Below are positions 40,943 to 50,589 of a DNA stretch of 64,000 bases, piece after piece; position 1 is the stretch's first letter, and each line of letters opens with the position of its first letter. Origin of the DNA: Bacillus sp. ISL-51 (lineage in GTDB: Bacteria; Bacillota; Bacilli; Bacillales; Bacillaceae). The notes beneath the pieces were generated by a model. The model saw nothing but the letters and a program-made list of their open reading frames with translations, did not search any database and had not been told where the DNA came from. The stretch is from positions 682,001 through 746,000 of the forward strand of contig NZ_JAGGQB010000005.1 of assembly GCF_018613535.1 (NCBI RefSeq), in the 5' to 3' direction. The position numbers and the translations under genes are program-made.

Positions 40943-41812
40943 TCAAGTTGAAATAAACCGTCCTCCGTTGACATGGATGGTCTGCCCCGTCATATAAGAG
41001 GATTCGTCTGAGGCCAAGAGCACATATGCTCCTGCGTGTTCTGCAGGCTGTCCCGGCCTTCCCATCGGCGTGTCCAAGCCGTGCTTTTCCACCTTTTCTT
41101 TTGTAAACGTGGCCGGAATCAGCGCGGTCCAGATCGGGCCCGGCGCCACCGCGTTCACTCTGATTCCCTGATCAGCTAAAGACATTGCCATAGAACGCGT
41201 AAAGGAAACGATTCCGCCTTTCGTACAGGAATAATCTATCAATGAAGTATCTCCTTGATAAGCGGTAATAGAGGTTGTGTTAATTATGGCGCTCCCTTTT
41301 TGCAAATGCGGCAGTACGGCTTTTGTCATATGGAACATTGAAAACATGTTCGTCCTGAACGTCTTCTCCAGCTGCTCTGTCGTGATATCGAGTATTCCGT
41401 TTTGCGGATGCTGTTCAGCCGCGTTGTTCACTAAAATATCAATTTTCCCATAATGATCTATGACTTGCCGGACTGCCTTTTGGCAATGCGACTCATCACC
41501 GACGTCTCCCGGAATTAGCAGGCACTCAGCCTGCTCTTCTTCTGCCCGCTTCTTCGTTCTCTCAGCATCGGAATGCTCGTCGAGATACAGGATGGCAAGG
41601 TTTGCTCCCTCTTTCGCATAAGCGATCGCAGCGGCTGCGCCGATGCCGCTGTCCCCTCCTGTGATAAGAGCGACTTTGCCTTTTAATTTTCCGGAGCCTT
41701 TATAATCCTGGTCCTCCAATAACGGCTTCGGGTCCATTTTCGACTCAGTGCCCGGCTGGCGGTCCTGTCCCTGCGGTTTTTGTCCTTCCTTTTGTCTGTC
41801 CATCGGATTCAT
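40943..41812 (-). CDS. yhdF: YhdF, short-chain dehydrogenase (general stress SDR)
   Basis: Extended-N-terminus SDR of 289 residues, start ATG 41812 after GGAGAG. The first 40 residues are polar and rich in Gln and Pro, as in the GsiB-like YhdF/YhxC SDR group. T-G-G-D-S-G-I-G near 52 binds NAD(P), N-N-A near 127, catalytic Ser in T-T-S-I and Tyr-x3-Lys in Y-S-C-T-K. Relatives in Bacillus are sigma-B stress proteins; the substrate is unknown. Confidence 0.9.
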   Translation of the reverse strand: MNPMDRQKEGQKPQGQDRQPGTESKMDPKPLLEDQDYKGSGKLKGKVALITGGDSGIGAAAAIAYAKEGANLAILYLDEHSDAERTKKRAEEEQAECLLIPGDVGDESHCQKAVRQVIDHYGKIDILVNNAAEQHPQNGILDITTEQLEKTFRTNMFSMFHMTKAVLPHLQKGSAIINTTSITAYQGDTSLIDYSCTKGGIVSFTRSMAMSLADQGIRVNAVAPGPIWTALIPATFTKEKVEKHGLDTPMGRPGQPAEHAGAYVLLASDESSYMTGQTIHVNGGRFIST

Positions 41813-41890
41813 TTTCTCACTCTCCTGCAAATGGTGTTAATGAACGATACCACGCCATGTGAGGAGTTAAACAGACAAATATGCCCCTGA

Positions 41891-42994
41891 TTACAGCTGC
41901 TGGGCCGCTTTGGGAAATGAGCCGGTATATTTTGCAGACGGTCTGAAAATCATGTTGTTTGAGGCCTGTTCAAGCACATGGGCGCACCAGCCGGCCATAC
42001 GGCTCGCCGAAAATGTCGGGGTAAATAAAGCGTCATCAAAACGAATCGCCTTCATCACCGCAGCGGCGTAAAATTCTACATTGGTGTACAGTTTGCGGCC
42101 CGGCTTATACTTTTCCAATAAGCGGACGGCTTCCTGTTCCACATGCAGCGCCAAATCGAGCGATCTGTCATTCCCAGCCACCTCTTCAGCCTTTATGCGC
42201 AGCGCTTCCGCACGCGGGTCTTTTGTTTTATATACTCTGTGGCCGAAGCCCATGAGACGCTCCCCCCGCTCCAGCTTGGCTGTCAAATACGCTTCTGCAT
42301 TCTCTTTTTCTCCGATATCCTCAAGCATTTTCGTTACACCTGAAGGCGCTCCTCCGTGCAGCGGCCCTTTCATCGTGCCGAGCGCGGAAGTTACCGCGGA
42401 TACCAAGTCGGATTCAGTGGAGACGGTGACTCTCGCTGAAAAAGTAGACGCATTCATGCCGTGCTCCATCGCCAATATCATATACGTCTCAAGCGCCTTT
42501 TTCTGAGCTTCTGCCGGCCGTTTGCCAGTCAGCATGTATAAATAATTTTCCACATGTCCGTATTGAGAGTTCGGCGCTATCGCTTCTTCTCCTTTTATCC
42601 GCCTGTTTCTGTAAGCGATGATTGTCGGTGTGGCCGCAATCAGCCGGATGGCTTCTTCCGGCCGGGGCGGATACGCAAAAGAATCTGTGCCTAATGCTGA
42701 AATGGCAGTCCTCAGCACCGCCATGTCGTCCATATGGTTAGGAAGTGTTTCCAGTAAATCGATGATACGCTTCGGCAGCGTGCGTTCTGCCGTCAGCTTC
42801 TCCTGAAAGTCCAGTAATTCGCGCGCATCCGGAAGCGTTCCGTATAAAATGAGATACGCTGCTTCTTCAAAGCTGGATTGCAGCGCAATATCCTTCGCGT
42901 CATATCCGCGATATATTAAATGCCCCTTTTCTCCGTCAATGTGGCTGATTGCCGTTTCTGCGCAAGTAATCCCTTTTAATCCATGATGTATCAA
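41891..42994 (-). CDS. citA: CitA, minor citrate synthase
   Basis: Citrate synthase I, 367 residues, TTG start after GAGGGGG. Catalytic His region G-F-G-H-R-V-Y-K near 250, H-G-G-A near 213, and F-T-P-T-F-S-A-S-R near 330 are intact. It condenses acetyl-CoA and oxaloacetate. In B. subtilis citZ is the main enzyme and citA is weakly expressed under CitR repression. Divergent from citR, sharing the palindromic region 43023-43039. Confidence 0.92.
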   Translation of the reverse strand: MIHHGLKGITCAETAISHIDGEKGHLIYRGYDAKDIALQSSFEEAAYLILYGTLPDARELLDFQEKLTAERTLPKRIIDLLETLPNHMDDMAVLRTAISALGTDSFAYPPRPEEAIRLIAATPTIIAYRNRRIKGEEAIAPNSQYGHVENYLYMLTGKRPAEAQKKALETYMILAMEHGMNASTFSARVTVSTESDLVSAVTSALGTMKGPLHGGAPSGVTKMLEDIGEKENAEAYLTAKLERGERLMGFGHRVYKTKDPRAEALRIKAEEVAGNDRSLDLALHVEQEAVRLLEKYKPGRKLYTNVEFYAAAVMKAIRFDDALFTPTFSASRMAGWCAHVLEQASNNMIFRPSAKYTGSFPKAAQQL

Positions 42995-43022
42995 TGTGAT
43001 TCCCCCTCATCCTCTTTCTGTT

Positions 43023-43039
43023 ATTATAGTAGATATAAT
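43023..43039. promoter_or_regulatory. Palindrome in the citA-citR control region
   Basis: ATTATA-GTAGA-TATAAT is a perfect inverted repeat; each arm is also a consensus -10 (TATAAT) for one of the two divergent genes. A likely CitR contact or overlapping promoter pair; the -35 regions are weak. Confidence 0.5.
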
Positions 43040-43103
43040 ATTTAAAAAATAATGAATATTTTTAAGGGAATTAATTAAAACTTTTAATCAGAGGAGAGCA
43101 TTT

Positions 43104-43979
43104 ATGGATTTCAAATGGCTTCACACCTTTGTGACCGCGGCAAAATATGAGAATTTCCGAAAAACGGCGGAAACGCTTTTTTTATCTCAGCCGACCGTCA
43201 CCGTTCACATTAAGTTATTAGAGAAAGAAATCAGCTGCAAGCTGTTTCAGCGAAGCGGCAGAAAAATACAATTGACAGAGGAAGGAAAGGCATATGTGCC
43301 GTTTGCCATGAGGCTGCTTGAGGATTATGAAAACAGCATGGCAGAGCTGCACAGGGTGCGCCAAGGCTACTCGCAGACCTTAACGCTTGCTGTGTCGCCG
43401 CTTATCGCCGACACCATTCTCCCGTCTGTGATGAAGCGTTATACGGCTGCCAATGAAGAAACCGAAATGACCGTAACGATTTACGAATCTGAGGAAATCG
43501 CAGCCCAAATCAAGACAGGCTCAGCGGATATCGGCTTGAGCTGTTTGAGGGTGCAATCGGCCTCCCTCACATGCCGTTCTCTGTATCATGACCCCGTTGT
43601 GCTTGTCGCGCCCCCTGATCAAAAACGCAAAACCGGAAAGGAGGCTGATGCCAAAGATCTGCTCAAACACTACCTGCTGCTCACCCATAACCATCCCGAT
43701 TACTGGGATGATTTGCTCCGCCAGGTCAGAATACAGTTCCCCTTTGTCAGGACGATGAAGGTTACGCAGACGCACATTACAAAGCGATTTATCAAAGAAG
43801 GGCTGGGCGTCTCGTTCCTGCCGCTGTCAACGGTAAAAGCTGAACTCGCGGCAGGCAGGATGATTGAAATCCCATGTAACTTTGCCCAGATGCCGAGAGC
43901 CGGAGCATACGCCATCGCCCTGCATGAAAATGAGAAAAAGAAAACCTTTTTAGACTTTTTATCGCATTTTCACTTTTAG
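43104..43979 (+). CDS. citR: CitR, LysR-type repressor of citA
   Basis: LysR family regulator of 291 residues, the known length of CitR. The N-terminal helix-turn-helix (about 18-40) includes F-R-K-T-A-E-T-L-F-L-S-Q-P-T-V-T, the canonical LysR pattern; the remainder is a two-lobed effector domain. AGAGGAGAG precedes the ATG. It represses the adjacent divergent citA gene in B. subtilis; the effector is unknown. Ends before a terminator shared with lytE. Confidence 0.92.
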   Translation: MDFKWLHTFVTAAKYENFRKTAETLFLSQPTVTVHIKLLEKEISCKLFQRSGRKIQLTEEGKAYVPFAMRLLEDYENSMAELHRVRQGYSQTLTLAVSPLIADTILPSVMKRYTAANEETEMTVTIYESEEIAAQIKTGSADIGLSCLRVQSASLTCRSLYHDPVVLVAPPDQKRKTGKEADAKDLLKHYLLLTHNHPDYWDDLLRQVRIQFPFVRTMKVTQTHITKRFIKEGLGVSFLPLSTVKAELAAGRMIEIPCNFAQMPRAGAYAIALHENEKKKTFLDFLSHFHF

Positions 43980-44008
43980 AGAAACCAATAAGGGCGTACG
44001 CCGTCTAA

Positions 44009-44040
44009 TAAAAAAAACCCGTTCTGATGAACGGGTTTTC
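44009..44040 (-). terminator. Terminator of lytE (and end of citR)
   Basis: AAAACCCGTTC and GAACGGGTTTT arms; the long U-tract lies on the lytE side. Confidence 0.85.
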
Positions 44041-44047
44041 ACAGCTG

Positions 44048-44881
44048 TTAGAATCTTTTCGCGCCCAAGTAGCGAGGCTTCCAATAGCTGTTATTGAGAT
44101 CGCTTGTCGCAACACCGTCAGAACCGGCATGGATGAACTTGTTATTTCCAATGTAGACACCCATGTGAGACGGGCCTGCCTGATATGTTGTAAAGAAGAC
44201 GAAGTCACCTGGTGACGGGCTTGAAACGCTTTTCATTGAGCTCCAGTATCCCGCAGTGCTTGTTCTTCCGACACTCGTCTGTTTGTTGAGCAAGTACCAG
44301 ATAAATCCGCTGCAGTCAAAGCCGGACGGCGTTGTTCCTCCCCATACATACGGCGTTCCCGTCAATGATTGCGCATCAGAAATCAGCTTGTTGACTTTCA
44401 GCTTCGTTTGAGCAGTATTGCCGTTTGATGAAGAAGACGGTTTAGATGGTTTAGACGGTGAAACCGTTGACGAACCGGAGCTTGACCCTTTTACTTTAAG
44501 AACCTGTCCGATGCGGATAAGGTCTGTTTTTAAACCGTTTAAGCTTTTTAATTGATTAACAGTCATGCTGTATTTATTCGAAATTTTCCAAAGACTGTCG
44601 CCTTTCACTACTTTATATGTAGATGATGATGAACTGCTGCTTGAACTTGAGCCGGATGAAGAAGATTTACCGTTAATTGATAACGTTTGTCCTATGTAAA
44701 TAATATCCGATTTTAGTTTGTTTTCTGATTTAATGGTATTAATTGACGTTCCGTATTGATGTGAAAGTCCCCATAATGTATCGCCTTTTTTTACCTTAAT
44801 GCTTTGTGCAGACGCCGCTCCCGCAAACAAAGTAGACCCCAGAACCACTGCTGTTGTTGCTGTAACAAGTTGCTTTTTCAT
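44048..44881 (-). CDS. lytE: LytE, secreted D,L-endopeptidase with two LysM domains
   Basis: Cell-wall hydrolase of 277 residues. Signal peptide cleaved after A-S-A (about 25), LysM 1 at 27-69, a Ser/Gly linker, LysM 2 at 88-131, a Ser/Pro linker, then an NlpC/P60 domain from about 160. The nucleophile is C190 in D-C-S-G-F and the catalytic His is H239 in G-P-S-H-M. It cuts the D-Glu-to-mDAP bond during lateral wall growth. LytE of B. subtilis 168 has three LysM domains (334 residues), so this version lacks one. GGGAGG precedes the ATG. Confidence 0.92.
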   Translation of the reverse strand: MKKQLVTATTAVVLGSTLFAGAASAQSIKVKKGDTLWGLSHQYGTSINTIKSENKLKSDIIYIGQTLSINGKSSSSGSSSSSSSSSSTYKVVKGDSLWKISNKYSMTVNQLKSLNGLKTDLIRIGQVLKVKGSSSGSSTVSPSKPSKPSSSSNGNTAQTKLKVNKLISDAQSLTGTPYVWGGTTPSGFDCSGFIWYLLNKQTSVGRTSTAGYWSSMKSVSSPSPGDFVFFTTYQAGPSHMGVYIGNNKFIHAGSDGVATSDLNNSYWKPRYLGAKRF

Positions 44882-45229
44882 GTTTTCCTCCCTAAATTCA
44901 TCTATCTATTTTATAATCTCTTTTTTCAAGTTTTTATCTATTTTCTATTATAAGGGTCAATTTCCACTAGAAACAGACTTGACTTCACGTGACAAATTTC
45001 TTACTAATTCGTTTTCAAAAAAAGTTTTTAAGGGTATTAAATATTTCAATTTGATTTCAAACGTGACGAAAAACGAGCCGTTTTGTCATGTTTTTTTCCT
45101 GCGGTCTATTTTTTTTGGAAAAAAGAAGAACTCCCATTAACAGATTCATCCTTGTAAAAAAATCCCGCCATTTTTCATAAAAGATGAATGGTTTCCGCTG
45201 TTGCATGAAAAAATAACAGCACACCGGGA
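44882..45229. other. Non-coding region between lytE and the phoA promoter
   Basis: About 350 bases. It holds the lytE promoter region (AT-rich, with a TATAAAATA segment near 44915) and no ORF I accept. No clear WalR repeat pair or sigma-I promoter could be recognised by eye. Confidence 0.4.
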
Positions 45230-45238
45230 TTTACATTT

Positions 45239-45303
45239 CTAACAAATGCTTCACTTGAAATTTACAGCATCGACGGCCGCCCTTTACAAACATCCCCTAC
45301 CAT
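45239..45303 (+). promoter_or_regulatory. PhoP boxes and promoter of phoA
   Basis: TT(A/T/C)ACA-like repeats at 45239 (CTAACA), 45250 (TTCACT), 45261 (TTTACA) and 45283 (TTTACA) keep an 11-bp phase (11, 11, 22), with another TTTACA at 45230. A -10 TACCAT follows at 45298. This is the layout of promoters activated by phosphorylated PhoP under phosphate starvation. Confidence 0.75.
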
Positions 45304-45341
45304 AAAACATGCAGAACATGATTAAAGGAGGACAAGTGAGA

Positions 45342-46721
45342 ATGAGTCTATTTAAACAGGTTAAATCAAAGCTTTTGCCGGCGGCAGCCGTGTCTGTGCT
45401 GACAGCGGGCCTGATTGCGGGAGCGGGGTTTCAGCATTCAGAGCAGGCAGCTGCTAAAAAACAAAAAGACACAAACGAAATCAGAAACGTCATCTTCATG
45501 ATCGGCGACGGGATGGGCGCACCATATATGAACGCCTACCGTTCGGTCATCAACAAAGGCAAACCGGCGGACGGCATGAAGCTGACGGCATTTGACCCAA
45601 ATCTCACCGGCATGATGATGACTTATCCTGACGATCCTGATTCCAGCATCACCGATTCTGCGGCAGCCGGAACGGCAATGGCCACAGGCGTGAAAACCTA
45701 CAACGCTGCCATCGGCATGAATAAAAAAGGACAGCGCGTCAAATCAGTCCTTGAGGAAGCGAAACAGCAGGGCAAATCCACAGGTCTTGTGGCAACGTCA
45801 GAAATTGCCCACGCCACTCCGGCTGCATTCGGAGCTCATAACAAATCAAGAAAAAACATGAATGAAATCGCAAGCAGTTATATTGATGATCAAATCAACG
45901 GAAAACCGAAAGTGGATGTATTGCTCGGCGGCGGAAAAACAAATTTCATCCGGAAAGAACGCAATGTGACAAAGGACTTCAAAAAAGCGGGTTTCAGCTA
46001 TGTCACCTCAAAACAAGAGCTGAAAAAAGACCGCAATAAGAAGATTCTCGGCCTGTTTGCCGACGGCGGACTCGACAAAGCTTTAGACCGTACGAGCGAG
46101 ACGCCTTCATTAGAAGATATGACAAATTCAGCTATCGACAGGCTGAACACGAACAAAAAAGGATTTTTCTTAATGGTGGAAGGCAGCCAGATTGACTGGG
46201 CCGGACATGACAATGATGTTGTCGGAGCGATGAGCGAAATGAAGGATTTCGAAAAAGCATATAAAGCAGCTATCGCGTTTGCCAAAAATGACAAGCACAC
46301 CCTTGTCATCGCAACGGCAGACCACACGACAGGCGGATTTACCGTTGGAGCGAACGGCGAGAAAAATTGGCATGTTGAACCGATTTTGGCTGCGAAAAAG
46401 ACACCGGCATTTATGGCTGATCAAATCAAAGCCGGAAAATCAGTCTCTTCGGTGCTCACTAAGTATACCAAGCTGAAATGGTCAAAGGATGAAATCCAGC
46501 AGATCGAAACGGCGGCGAAGCAGGATCCTGATAAAGGCGCCTACAAAGCGATCATTAAGCTCTTTAATACGAAAACCAACAGCGGCTGGACAAGCGGCGA
46601 CCATACCGGGGAAGAAGTGCCTGTTTACGCATACGGCCCCGGAAAAGAAGCATTTACCGGCCTTCTGAACAACACGGATCAGGCGAAAAACATATTTAAC
46701 ATCTTAAAAAACGGCAAATAA
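45342..46721 (+). CDS. phoA: PhoA, alkaline phosphatase (secreted)
   Basis: Secreted phosphomonoesterase of 459 residues, start ATG 45342 with AAAGGAGG upstream. Signal peptide of about 37 residues (K-S-K, hydrophobic core, A-A-A). Metal and active-site elements: M-I-G-D-G-M-G near 53, nucleophile Ser106 in T-D-S-A-A-A-G, E-G-S-Q-I-D-W, D-H-T-T-G-G and the final D-H-T-G-E-E-V. Sequence follows B. subtilis PhoA (APase A). It scavenges phosphate from organic esters and is expected to be PhoPR-induced. Confidence 0.92.
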   Translation: MSLFKQVKSKLLPAAAVSVLTAGLIAGAGFQHSEQAAAKKQKDTNEIRNVIFMIGDGMGAPYMNAYRSVINKGKPADGMKLTAFDPNLTGMMMTYPDDPDSSITDSAAAGTAMATGVKTYNAAIGMNKKGQRVKSVLEEAKQQGKSTGLVATSEIAHATPAAFGAHNKSRKNMNEIASSYIDDQINGKPKVDVLLGGGKTNFIRKERNVTKDFKKAGFSYVTSKQELKKDRNKKILGLFADGGLDKALDRTSETPSLEDMTNSAIDRLNTNKKGFFLMVEGSQIDWAGHDNDVVGAMSEMKDFEKAYKAAIAFAKNDKHTLVIATADHTTGGFTVGANGEKNWHVEPILAAKKTPAFMADQIKAGKSVSSVLTKYTKLKWSKDEIQQIETAAKQDPDKGAYKAIIKLFNTKTNSGWTSGDHTGEEVPVYAYGPGKEAFTGLLNNTDQAKNIFNILKNGK

Positions 46722-46753
46722 AAAAAGGATGCGGGTTTCCCTGCATCCTTTCT
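46722..46753. terminator. Terminator between phoA and spoVR
   Basis: AAAGGATGC and GCATCCTTT arms, stronger U-tract on the minus (spoVR) side. Confidence 0.8.
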
Positions 46754-46756
46754 TCT

Positions 46757-48163
46757 TTACATATATCTGCGGTGCACTCCTTTTCCGTCATAAGAGAACA
46801 TGACTTCCTTTTCCTCAAGAACGGACTCAATGTGCACGCTCCTTCCCCACAGCTGATACAGGTACGGCAGCACCTTCTCCAAGTACTTCAGATCCAGCTC
46901 AATTCCTTCATACCAATGCTTAATATAGAGCTCATTATTTTTCAAGTAGTCGCCGTCATTAACGGTCAAGTACGGAAATCCTCCGTTCACCCGCATATTG
47001 ACGAGCTGGTCGCGCACCGCCTTCCACTCTTTGTCGATAACCTTATAGTCCCGGCCCTGTTTTTGGAATAAATAAAGGTCCTCGCGCAGCACGAGGTCTT
47101 TGGTCAAGTAATTACGGATGAACGAAATATCAGATTCGATTTCCCTGACTTCAAACATTTTCTCGCGTCCGGACCCGGGCTTTACCCCCACTTTTTTCAT
47201 TTCCTCTGTCGGTTTGTTATACCGCTCCTCAATATCTTCAAAAATTTTAAGTCCTAAATAATACGGATTAATTCCCGTTTTCGACGGCTGAACGACGCCG
47301 GCATTCAGCTTCGCAAATTCGATTGCTTCATCTGACGTCAATTCAAGCTCGCGGATGATCCGCTGATGCCAATACGAGGCCCAGCCCTCGTTCATGATTT
47401 TCGTTTCCAGCTGCGGCCAGAAATACAGCATTTCTTCTCTCATCATTGTTAAAATATCACGCTGCCATGGTTCAAGCTCCCGCGAATGCTCTTCGATAAA
47501 AAGCAGAATATCCTTTTCCGGGCGGGGAGGAAAACCCTTTTTCCCTTTTTTCTTTTCTATTTGCTTCGGCTTATCCATATCCCATAAATCATCGTACGGT
47601 GAGGAAACGGCGTCCTCCTCGTCATCCTCATCATCATCGACGCTCCACAACAGCTTCGGCCTGACTAAGGACGGATCGATATGCTCCTGAATCGCCAGGA
47701 TGGCGTCTAAAAAGGATTCCACCTCTTTTATCCCGTGAATTCTTTCATAATGTTTAATCCGTTCAGCCGTCGCCGCCATGCTTTCAACCATGTCCTGCTT
47801 CGTATTTTGAAAGCGGCAGTTATTTTTGAAAAAATCACAATGAGCCAGAACGTGGGCGACAATTAATTTATTCTGGATCAGCGAATTGCTGTCCAGCAAA
47901 AAAGCGTAGCAAGGGTCCGAATTAATGACCAGCTCATAAATTTTACTCAAACCGAGATCATAGTGAAGCTTCATCTTGTGAAATTGTTTGCCGAAGCTCC
48001 AATGGCTGAATCTCGTCGGCATGCCGTACGCACCGAATGTATAAATAATCTCAGCCGGACAAATTTCATATCTCATCGGGTAGAAATCAAGGCCGAATCC
48101 CTTTGCAATCTCGGTTATTTCCTCAATTGCCCGCTGTAAACCCTTTTTCTCCTCCGCGTTCAA
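46757..48163 (-). CDS. spoVR: SpoVR, sporulation stage V protein
   Basis: Cytoplasmic protein of 468 residues matching SpoVR in length, from a TTG at 48163 after AGGGGGG. Family features: N-terminal [10 protein letters not shown], a metalloprotein-like H-x3-C pattern (V-L-A-H-C-D-F-F), an acidic low-complexity run near 175-187 (D-D-E-D-D-E-E-D) and N-E-G-W-A-S-Y-W-H near 265. In B. subtilis it is a sigma-E gene needed for normal cortex formation. Biochemical role is unsettled. Confidence 0.93.
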   Translation of the reverse strand: MNAEEKKGLQRAIEEITEIAKGFGLDFYPMRYEICPAEIIYTFGAYGMPTRFSHWSFGKQFHKMKLHYDLGLSKIYELVINSDPCYAFLLDSNSLIQNKLIVAHVLAHCDFFKNNCRFQNTKQDMVESMAATAERIKHYERIHGIKEVESFLDAILAIQEHIDPSLVRPKLLWSVDDDEDDEEDAVSSPYDDLWDMDKPKQIEKKKGKKGFPPRPEKDILLFIEEHSRELEPWQRDILTMMREEMLYFWPQLETKIMNEGWASYWHQRIIRELELTSDEAIEFAKLNAGVVQPSKTGINPYYLGLKIFEDIEERYNKPTEEMKKVGVKPGSGREKMFEVREIESDISFIRNYLTKDLVLREDLYLFQKQGRDYKVIDKEWKAVRDQLVNMRVNGGFPYLTVNDGDYLKNNELYIKHWYEGIELDLKYLEKVLPYLYQLWGRSVHIESVLEEKEVMFSYDGKGVHRRYM

Positions 48164-48332
48164 CCGAATCCCCCCTACTTGGACTTATTTATAATGTATG
48201 ACCCCGCCTGTCAAAAGATGAAATAATAGACCGGTTTCCACCTTAAATTCTTTCGGCACATCCGCCCCGTTTGCTTTATATGTGAGTGGGTAAAACACAC
48301 ACCATACCACATAAAGTAAAGGAGAGATTCTA

Positions 48333-49847
48333 TTGAATACAGCAGACATGCTTACTTCGTATCTCAGTAAATTGCCGAATTTAATCATTGCGCTTCTCGT
48401 CCTGCTGATCGGCTGGGGCATTGCCAAAATCATTGAAAAAGCCGTGTACAAGGGGCTGCAAAAAACAAAAATCGATGACAAGCTGTTTGCGGAAAAAAAG
48501 CCCTCCCGCTATTCATCCGAAAAAGTGATCAGCAAGGTCATTTATTTTATCGCATTGATTATCGTTTTTATTCTGTTCTTTAATATTCTGCACCTGACAG
48601 CAGTGGCTTCTCCGTTTGTCAGCATGCTCTCAGCCATAACGGCGGCTGTGCCGAGCGTTTTAAAAGCCGGTTTAATTCTCTTATTGGGATGGGCGGCTGC
48701 TTCGCTTTTCAGCTATCTCGTCAAAAAAGCGGGCATGAAGCTTGCCAGCAACGGCCGGCTCAGAAAATGGAACATGGTTTCAGAAGAAAAAAGTGTCAGC
48801 CAATCAGTTATGGCTGCCTCCCGAATCGTTTTCTATCTCGTATTGCTCGTCTTTTTGCCGGGTGTCTTATCCGCTCTGCAAATCAGCGGGGTATCAGAAC
48901 CGTTTACAAGCATGATTCAAAACGTACTGTCTTTCTTACCTAAATTATTTGCCGCGGCCCTGATTGTATTAATCGGCTGGCTGGTTGCCCGGCTTGTCCG
49001 TGATATCATCACAAATTTCCTTGCAAGCATCGGAACTGAAAGACTTGCTGCGCGAATGGGCCTTGCCATTTACCTAAAGGATACAAGTCTCTCAGCAATC
49101 ATCGGAACCATCGCATACGTGCTGATTTTAATCCCGGCTGTCATTTCAGCGCTTGACCGGCTCGATGTCGCCGGAATTTCTGAACCGGCCGTTGCCATGC
49201 TGAATACGGTCTTTACAATGCTTCCGAATATCATCATCGGCATTGTTCTTATCCTCGCCGGCATCTGGATCGGAAAATGGGTGAACAGTATCGTAACAGG
49301 GCTCTTGCACCGCGCCGGCTTTAACTCTCTTCTCGGGAAAATGGGACTTGAAGCGGCGGACTCGGCGAAGCTCTCGCTTTCTCAGGCTGGCGGGATGATC
49401 GCACAGATTATCATTGTCCTTCTCTTTACCGCGGAAGCTTTGCAAATCGTTCATCTGGAATTTCTCGTTGTCATCGCAACAGGCATTATCGCTTACCTGC
49501 CTAATGTCCTTGCAGCGGTATTTATCGTCGGGATCGGGCTTTTGGCCGGACAGCTTGTTCAAAGGGTGCTTGCGGGCATTATAAAAGGCAGAGAGTTTAA
49601 TTTTCTGGCGCCGCTTGCGAAATATACCATTATAACGCTTTCCTTCTTTATGGCGCTGGATCAGCTCGGGGTCGCCGGCACGATTGTGAATTCGGCGTTT
49701 ATTCTCATCCTGGGCGGTTTCGCTCTTGCGTTCGGACTTTCATTCGGACTTGGAGGAAAAGAGTTCGCTTCCCGTTATTTAGCAAAATTGAACCGCAAAA
49801 TTGAAAAACATCAATCAGATCATCATCAAAAACCGCCAATGTCTTAA
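48333..49847 (+). CDS. Mechanosensitive-channel-related protein with repeated TM-helix motifs (CmpX-like)
   Basis: Membrane protein of 504 residues from a TTG at 48333 after GGAGAG. Five repeats of a helix pattern L-P-x-hydrophobic...G-W-x-hydrophobic...(A/G) occur at about 15-40, 108-135, 207-232, 286-312 and 388-412, the TM_helix family found in CmpX and other MscS relatives. There is no MscS beta domain, so channel function is not assured. I do not recognise a B. subtilis name with confidence. The C-terminus is His-rich. Confidence 0.75.
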   Translation: MNTADMLTSYLSKLPNLIIALLVLLIGWGIAKIIEKAVYKGLQKTKIDDKLFAEKKPSRYSSEKVISKVIYFIALIIVFILFFNILHLTAVASPFVSMLSAITAAVPSVLKAGLILLLGWAAASLFSYLVKKAGMKLASNGRLRKWNMVSEEKSVSQSVMAASRIVFYLVLLVFLPGVLSALQISGVSEPFTSMIQNVLSFLPKLFAAALIVLIGWLVARLVRDIITNFLASIGTERLAARMGLAIYLKDTSLSAIIGTIAYVLILIPAVISALDRLDVAGISEPAVAMLNTVFTMLPNIIIGIVLILAGIWIGKWVNSIVTGLLHRAGFNSLLGKMGLEAADSAKLSLSQAGGMIAQIIIVLLFTAEALQIVHLEFLVVIATGIIAYLPNVLAAVFIVGIGLLAGQLVQRVLAGIIKGREFNFLAPLAKYTIITLSFFMALDQLGVAGTIVNSAFILILGGFALAFGLSFGLGGKEFASRYLAKLNRKIEKHQSDHHQKPPMS

Positions 49848-49848
49848 C

Positions 49849-49883
49849 CAAAAAACGTGTGCTCACGGGCACACGTTTTTTTA
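49849..49883. terminator. Terminator after the TM-helix protein gene
   Basis: AAAAAACGTGTGC and GCACACGTTTTTT arms. Confidence 0.9.
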
Positions 49884-49970
49884 TGGGAGCCGGAATTCCT
49901 TTTTTTTCATTTTAGATTCATATATGATAAAATGTAACGGAAGCAAAATCTCTTATTTCGAGGTCATTCT

Positions 49971-50405
49971 ATGAAATTAACAAATTACACCGATTATTCT
50001 TTAAGAGTTTTGATTTTTTTGGCTTCCAGACATTCCGAAGAGCTTTCTAACATAAAACAAATTGCTGAAACATACTCAATTTCCAAAAATCATCTTATGA
50101 AAGTGATTTATCGTCTCGGCCAGCTCGGTTACGTGGAAACCATCCGCGGCCGGGGAGGCGGAATTCGATTAGGAATGGCTCCGGAAGACATAAACATTGG
50201 AGAGGTCGTCAGAAAAACAGAAGACGACTTTAACCTCGTAGAATGCTTTGATTCCCAAAAAAATCTCTGTATCATATCTCCCGCCTGCAACTTGAAGCAT
50301 TTGCTGAATGAAGCCCTCTCATCTTATCTTGCCGTTTTAGATAAATATACATTAAGAGACCTGGTTAAAAATAAAGAGGAGATTATGAGACTGCTAAGAA
50401 GCTGA
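49971..50405 (+). CDS. nsrR: NsrR (YhdE), nitric-oxide-sensing Rrf2 repressor
   Basis: Rrf2-family regulator of 144 residues with an N-terminal winged helix (Y-T-D-Y-S-L-R-V-L, then S-K-N-H-L-M-K-V). Cluster ligands C92, C100 and C106 are all present with the expected spacing. In B. subtilis the [4Fe-4S] form represses hmp, nasD and ResDE targets until NO damages the cluster. The promoter region has TATGATAAAAT about 45 bases upstream. Monocistronic, with its own terminator. Confidence 0.92.
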   Translation: MKLTNYTDYSLRVLIFLASRHSEELSNIKQIAETYSISKNHLMKVIYRLGQLGYVETIRGRGGGIRLGMAPEDINIGEVVRKTEDDFNLVECFDSQKNLCIISPACNLKHLLNEALSSYLAVLDKYTLRDLVKNKEEIMRLLRS

Positions 50406-50435
50406 AGGAATGCCCGCATTCCTTCTTTTTTTATG
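50405..50435 (+). terminator. Terminator of nsrR
   Basis: GAAGGAATGC and GCATTCCTTC arms with a CC loop and TTTTTTT; the very short loop is unusual but the stem is perfect. Confidence 0.88.
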
Positions 50436-50472
50436 TCTTTGTAAGAAAAAAGGCCTAATTCTCTAAAATCGA

Positions 50473-50500
50473 TAAACGATCAGCAGACACGAGCCGATAT
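50473..50500 (+). promoter_or_regulatory. Sigma-D promoter of lytF
   Basis: TAAA (50473-50476), 16 bases, GCCGATAT (50493-50500), a perfect motility sigma-D consensus 90 bases before the lytF ATG. Confidence 0.9.
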
Positions 50501-50589
50501 TAAGGTTATCATTACTGTTGTCTTCACTTTCGGAACAGATATCGGGTGACGGGGACAGGAAAATCATCGCAGGAAAAGGGAGATTTACT

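Noticed and set aside
44088-44740. Serine-codon runs in lytE resembling a simple-sequence repeat array.
   Set aside because: They are in-frame linkers between LysM domains and use mixed Ser and Gly codons.
47560-47690. Acidic-codon run (GAT/GAG/GAA) in spoVR as a microsatellite or disordered insertion.
   Set aside because: It is a normal acidic loop of SpoVR, and the reading frame is intact.
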